NCBI GenBank assembly: GCA_041593595.1
Contig: JBFHNV010000268.1
Location: forward strand, 1-7,498
DNA from: JBFHNV01 sp041593595
Lineage (GTDB): Bacteria > Pseudomonadota > Gammaproteobacteria > HK1
DNA: 7,498 nt
Direction of reading: 5' to 3'
In this document: positions 5,600 to 7,498 of the stretch, in pieces
How the letters are laid out: each line of letters opens with the position of its first letter
Position numbering within the stretch: position 1 is the first letter of the stretch
Position numbers and translations under genes: made by a program
Notes under the pieces: model-generated
Seen by the model: only the letters and a program-made list of their open reading frames with translations
Databases searched by the model: none
Told to the model about the DNA's origin: nothing

Positions 5600-6280
5600 T
5601 CACCGGATCCGTGGCGGCCGCACGCGGCCGACGGACTGCAGCGTGCGCATCAGGTTCTGGATCGTGCGCAGCTGCATGCGCCGCGGCGGCGACGGGGGGC
5701 TGTTGGCGTCCGGGATCTCGGTGCCGAAGCCCGGCTGGTCGATGGTGACGCTGCCGAAGCTGTTGGCCACCTCGATGGCGGTGGGGCGCGGCTCGTCGGG
5801 CTCGAGCAGCACCACGACGGCGGAGGTGGTGTCCACCTCGGCGCCGACGCTGGTGCCGCGGATGCCGATGGTGGCCACCGGGGTGCGCACGCCCATGGCG
5901 CGGGACCGCGCGCGGGCGATGAGGCCGCTCACGAAGCGGAAGGCGCCCTTGAAGAGACTGGTGGTGAAGCTGTCGCTGTCCGCGTTCTCCTTGTACGAGT
6001 ACGCGTCCACGCTCATGGCGGCGCTCTCACCGAGCTGGAAGGTGGAGCCGTCGGTGAAACGCATGGACAGGGCGGAATCGGCGCCGGTCTCGACCCGGTC
6101 GCCCTGGAACAGGGCGTCCCCCTCGTCCAGGTTGCGGCGGGCGCCGGTCTCGGCCACGGCGCTGGCGGTGCCGCGCAGATCGATCACCTCGGCAGCGCTC
6201 TCCTGCGCCCGCGCCGCCCCCCCTGCCGCGAGCAACGCCGCGAGCACGAGCCATCCGGATACGGCAAGCTTCGCCTTCAT
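5600..6280 (-). CDS. Secreted FecR-domain protein
   Basis: The product has 226 residues. A signal peptide is clear: MKAKLAVSGW start, hydrophobic core to about residue 20, and cleavage likely after A-R-A (25) before Q26. The FecR domain follows at about residues 48-148. It has GDALFQGDRVETGADSALSMRF (54-75), DGSTFQLGESAAMSVDAYSY (77-96), a KGAFRFVSGL segment and the hallmark VRTPVATIGIRGTSVG (131-146). The tail (187-226) is Pro/Arg-rich. FecR domains in FecR proper relay signals from TonB receptors to ECF sigma factors. This protein has no anti-sigma cytoplasmic or transmembrane part and no neighbouring sigma factor or receptor, so it belongs to the stand-alone exported group of unknown role. 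ATG 6280 is chosen over upstream in-frame starts because it opens the signal peptide and has GGAG (6293-6290) 9 nt upstream. Its start codon overlaps the ATG of the divergent lipoprotein gene. Confidence 0.88.
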   Translation of the reverse strand: MKAKLAVSGWLVLAALLAAGGAARAQESAAEVIDLRGTASAVAETGARRNLDEGDALFQGDRVETGADSALSMRFTDGSTFQLGESAAMSVDAYSYKENADSDSFTTSLFKGAFRFVSGLIARARSRAMGVRTPVATIGIRGTSVGAEVDTTSAVVVLLEPDEPRPTAIEVANSFGSVTIDQPGFGTEIPDANSPPSPPRRMQLRTIQNLMRTLQSVGRVRPPRIR

Positions 6281-7142
6281 GTGTCCACGCTCCACGCAGT
6301 TCGTCGCCAGCGCCCATTGTATCCGGCGCATCGCCGTGGCCGGCGTGGCGTGGCTCACACTGGCGGTGTCGGGCTGTGTGACCCTGCCCGCAGGTATGAG
6401 CGAGCAGGATGTGGCCGACCGCATCGCCGCCGGTGCCGGGCTCACGGCCCGCGTGGAGCACGCGGGAGGCTTCGCGCTGCGCACCTACGCCCGGGGGCTC
6501 GCGGGCGCCACCGGCCCGGTGCGGGTGTACATCGAGGGCGACGGGCGGCCCTGGCGGGGTCGGCGCCCGCCCCGTGACCCGACACCCCTGGACCCCATGG
6601 GTCTGCGCCTGGCGGCCCGGGACCCGTCGTCCGCGGTGCTGTGGGTGGGGCGACCGTGCATGTACCTGCCCGAGCCCGCCCGGAGAGGCTGCGACGTACG
6701 CTGGTGGACGTCCCACCGCTATGCCCGGGAGGTGGTGGAGGCGCTGGACCAGGTGGTGTCCCGTGCGGTGGGCCCCGGGCGCCGGGTGGTGCTCCTGGGC
6801 CATTCCGGCGGCGGGGCCCTGGCCACCCTGCTGGCGGCACGGCGCGATGACGTGGACGCCCTGATCACGGTGGCATCGCCCCTGGATCTGGCCTACTGGA
6901 CGGAGAACGGCCGGATGACGCCGCTCCACGGCTCCCTGGACCCGGTGGATGTGGCCCACCTGCTGGCCGGCCTGCCCCAGCGCCACCTGTGTGGCGGGCG
7001 CGACTCGGTGGTGGCTCCCGAGGTGGTGCGCCGCTTCCTGCGCGCCATCCCGGCGCCCAACCGGGCCCGCATGGAGGAGTATCCGGAGCACGACCACAGC
7101 TGCTGCTGGGACCGGGACTGGGCGCGTCTGGGCCGATCCTGA
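6279..7142 (+). CDS. Lipoprotein alpha/beta hydrolase of unknown substrate
   Basis: The product has 287 residues from ATG 6279. The N-terminus reads as a lipoprotein signal: a long n-region ending in R16-R17, a hydrophobic stretch IAVAGVAWLTLAV, and a lipobox V30-S-G-C33. The hydrolase fold follows: strand VRVYIEGDGRPW (81-92), DPMGLRLAARDP (105-116), the nucleophile elbow G174-H-S176-G-G-G, a likely acid D242 in G-G-R-D, and a likely catalytic His in EHDHSCCW (270-277). The mature chain has five further cysteines (127, 138, 238, 275, 276), suggesting disulfides outside the cytoplasm. I recognise the pattern as an uncharacterised proteobacterial family with the same YIEGDG, GxSGGG and HxCCW motifs, but have no known substrate. 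The start is less certain: GTG 6336 would lose the arginines, so ATG 6279 is preferred even though its Shine-Dalgarno is weak and it overlaps the divergent FecR start codon. Confidence 0.8.
   Translation: MCPRSTQFVASAHCIRRIAVAGVAWLTLAVSGCVTLPAGMSEQDVADRIAAGAGLTARVEHAGGFALRTYARGLAGATGPVRVYIEGDGRPWRGRRPPRDPTPLDPMGLRLAARDPSSAVLWVGRPCMYLPEPARRGCDVRWWTSHRYAREVVEALDQVVSRAVGPGRRVVLLGHSGGGALATLLAARRDDVDALITVASPLDLAYWTENGRMTPLHGSLDPVDVAHLLAGLPQRHLCGGRDSVVAPEVVRRFLRAIPAPNRARMEEYPEHDHSCCWDRDWARLGRS
6316..6321 (-). promoter_or_regulatory. Candidate -10 box (TACAAT on the minus strand) for the FecR gene
   Basis: On the minus strand GGATACAATGGG contains TACAAT, one mismatch from the sigma-70 -10 consensus. 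Transcription would start near 6309 and give a leader of about 29 nt containing GGAG (6293-6290). The box lies inside the predicted signal-peptide codons of the divergent lipoprotein gene. No good -35 hexamer is seen 16-18 nt upstream. Confidence 0.4.
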
Positions 7143-7177
7143 GCCGGCACGGCAGGACTCGCATCGGCCAAGAGTTC

Positions 7178-7186
7178 TGCTATTCT
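7178..7186 (+). promoter_or_regulatory. Candidate extended -10 element for the gene at 7229
   Basis: TGCTATTCT fits the TG-n-hexamer form of an extended -10 promoter, although the hexamer matches TATAAT at only four positions. It sits in the AT-richest stretch of the window (about 7171-7228). Transcription would start near 7193, with a leader of about 35 nt. Confidence 0.35.
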
Positions 7187-7228
7187 TTCATCGTGTTATC
7201 CCTGAAACCTGAGATCGAGGATTAACCG

Positions 7229-7498
7229 ATGCGGTCAACCATCACTCTATTCCTGGCCGCCGGGGCCGCGCTCTCGCTGCTGGCGGGTCCCGCCGCCGCG
7301 ACGGAAGTCGTCAACCGCCGGCTGTGCACGGTGCAGGCGCTGGAGAACTGCCTCGACGGGGTCGGCGGCGGCGTCACCTCCCTGGATTCCCTGCGCGTGA
7401 CCTCGGTGGGCCGCGGCACCACCGCCGCGGAGAGCGAGGAGCGCGCCCGGCAGCAGGTCCGTGCCAACATCCTCGGCACCCGCGGCGCCGCCCCCCGC
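7229..7498 (+). CDS. Small secreted protein of unknown function, 3'-truncated by window edge
   Basis: The frame from ATG 7229 stays open for 90 codons to the last base, with no stop reached. A Shine-Dalgarno GAGG (7217-7220) lies 8 nt before the ATG, and an AT-rich promoter-like stretch precedes it, which supports a real gene. Residues 1-24 form a typical Sec signal peptide (MRSTITLFLAAGAALSLLAG core, cleavage after A22-A-A24). The mature part begins TEVVNRRLCTVQALENCLDG and has two cysteines (33 and 41) that could form a small disulfide loop, a Gly-rich patch (44-49), then a charged E/R/Q-rich segment (about 66-78). I do not recognise a family; a periplasmic or outer-membrane associated protein is all that can be said. 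The codon usage matches the neighbouring genes, with no sign of transfer. Confidence 0.7.
   Translation, partial: MRSTITLFLAAGAALSLLAGPAAATEVVNRRLCTVQALENCLDGVGGGVTSLDSLRVTSVGRGTTAAESEERARQQVRANILGTRGAAPR

Noticed and set aside
5613..5630. Near-palindrome CGGCCGC-AC-GCGGCCG close to the FecR stop codon, considered as a terminator
   Set aside because: It lies inside the FecR coding sequence, has no T-tract, and a short GC-only palindrome is expected in sequence this GC-rich.
5052..6278. Long plus-strand open frame running from 5052 into the lipoprotein hydrolase, suggesting a 696-residue protein
   Set aside because: The part before 6279 is antisense to the CBS and FecR genes, both of which have clear domains, Shine-Dalgarno sites and, for FecR, a signal peptide. 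The antisense translation shows no recognisable domain; only the part from 6279 is a real gene.
1..7498. Search for CRISPR arrays, tRNA or rRNA genes, transposase genes, direct-repeat target duplications or toxin-antitoxin and defence modules
   Set aside because: I saw no regularly spaced repeats, no tRNA-like cloverleaf, no mobile-element protein and no compositional break apart from the short AT-richer stretch at about 7171-7228. The region reads as ordinary chromosome.

Overview
The window is a compact, very GC-rich bacterial chromosome segment. The coding strand shows the strong third-position G/C preference that leaves long open frames on the opposite strand. Gene content (ElaA-type acetyltransferase, ChaN family, periplasmic FecR-domain protein, lipoproteins with lipoboxes, Apt) points to a high-GC proteobacterium, most likely a gammaproteobacterium of the Ectothiorhodospiraceae/Chromatiales kind. 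That taxonomic guess is inference from protein style; no rRNA or other marker is present.

Layout. Positions 1-4880 carry six genes, all on the + strand: the C-terminal part of a DNA photolyase cut by the window start (1-1143), a LEA14/WHy-type lipoprotein (1214-1711), adenine phosphoribosyltransferase apt (1752-2267), an ElaA-like GNAT acetyltransferase starting 2 nt after apt (2270-2725), a ChaN-family exported protein with a C-terminal PDZ domain (2808-3923), and an arylformamidase-like alpha/beta hydrolase (4014-4880). A 231-bp convergent intergenic region (4881-5111) follows. It holds a long inverted repeat that looks like a terminator for the minus-strand genes. Two minus-strand genes come next: a two-CBS-domain protein (5112-5540) and a secreted FecR-domain protein (5600-6280). 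Divergent from the FecR gene, with overlapping start codons, is a lipoprotein alpha/beta hydrolase (6279-7142, +). The window ends inside a small secreted protein of unknown function (7229-7498, +, no stop reached).

Functionally this looks like ordinary housekeeping and envelope content: light-dependent DNA repair, purine salvage, and several exported or lipid-anchored proteins of poorly known role. Only apt and the acetyltransferase gene look tightly coupled. I see no mobile element, CRISPR array, RNA gene, phage gene or defence system, and nothing that makes a convincing new multi-gene system. The points most worth a second look are the divergent start-codon overlap at 6278-6281, the ChaN-PDZ fusion, the long inverted repeats at 2741-2793 and 4893-4948, and the cysteine-rich lipoprotein hydrolase.
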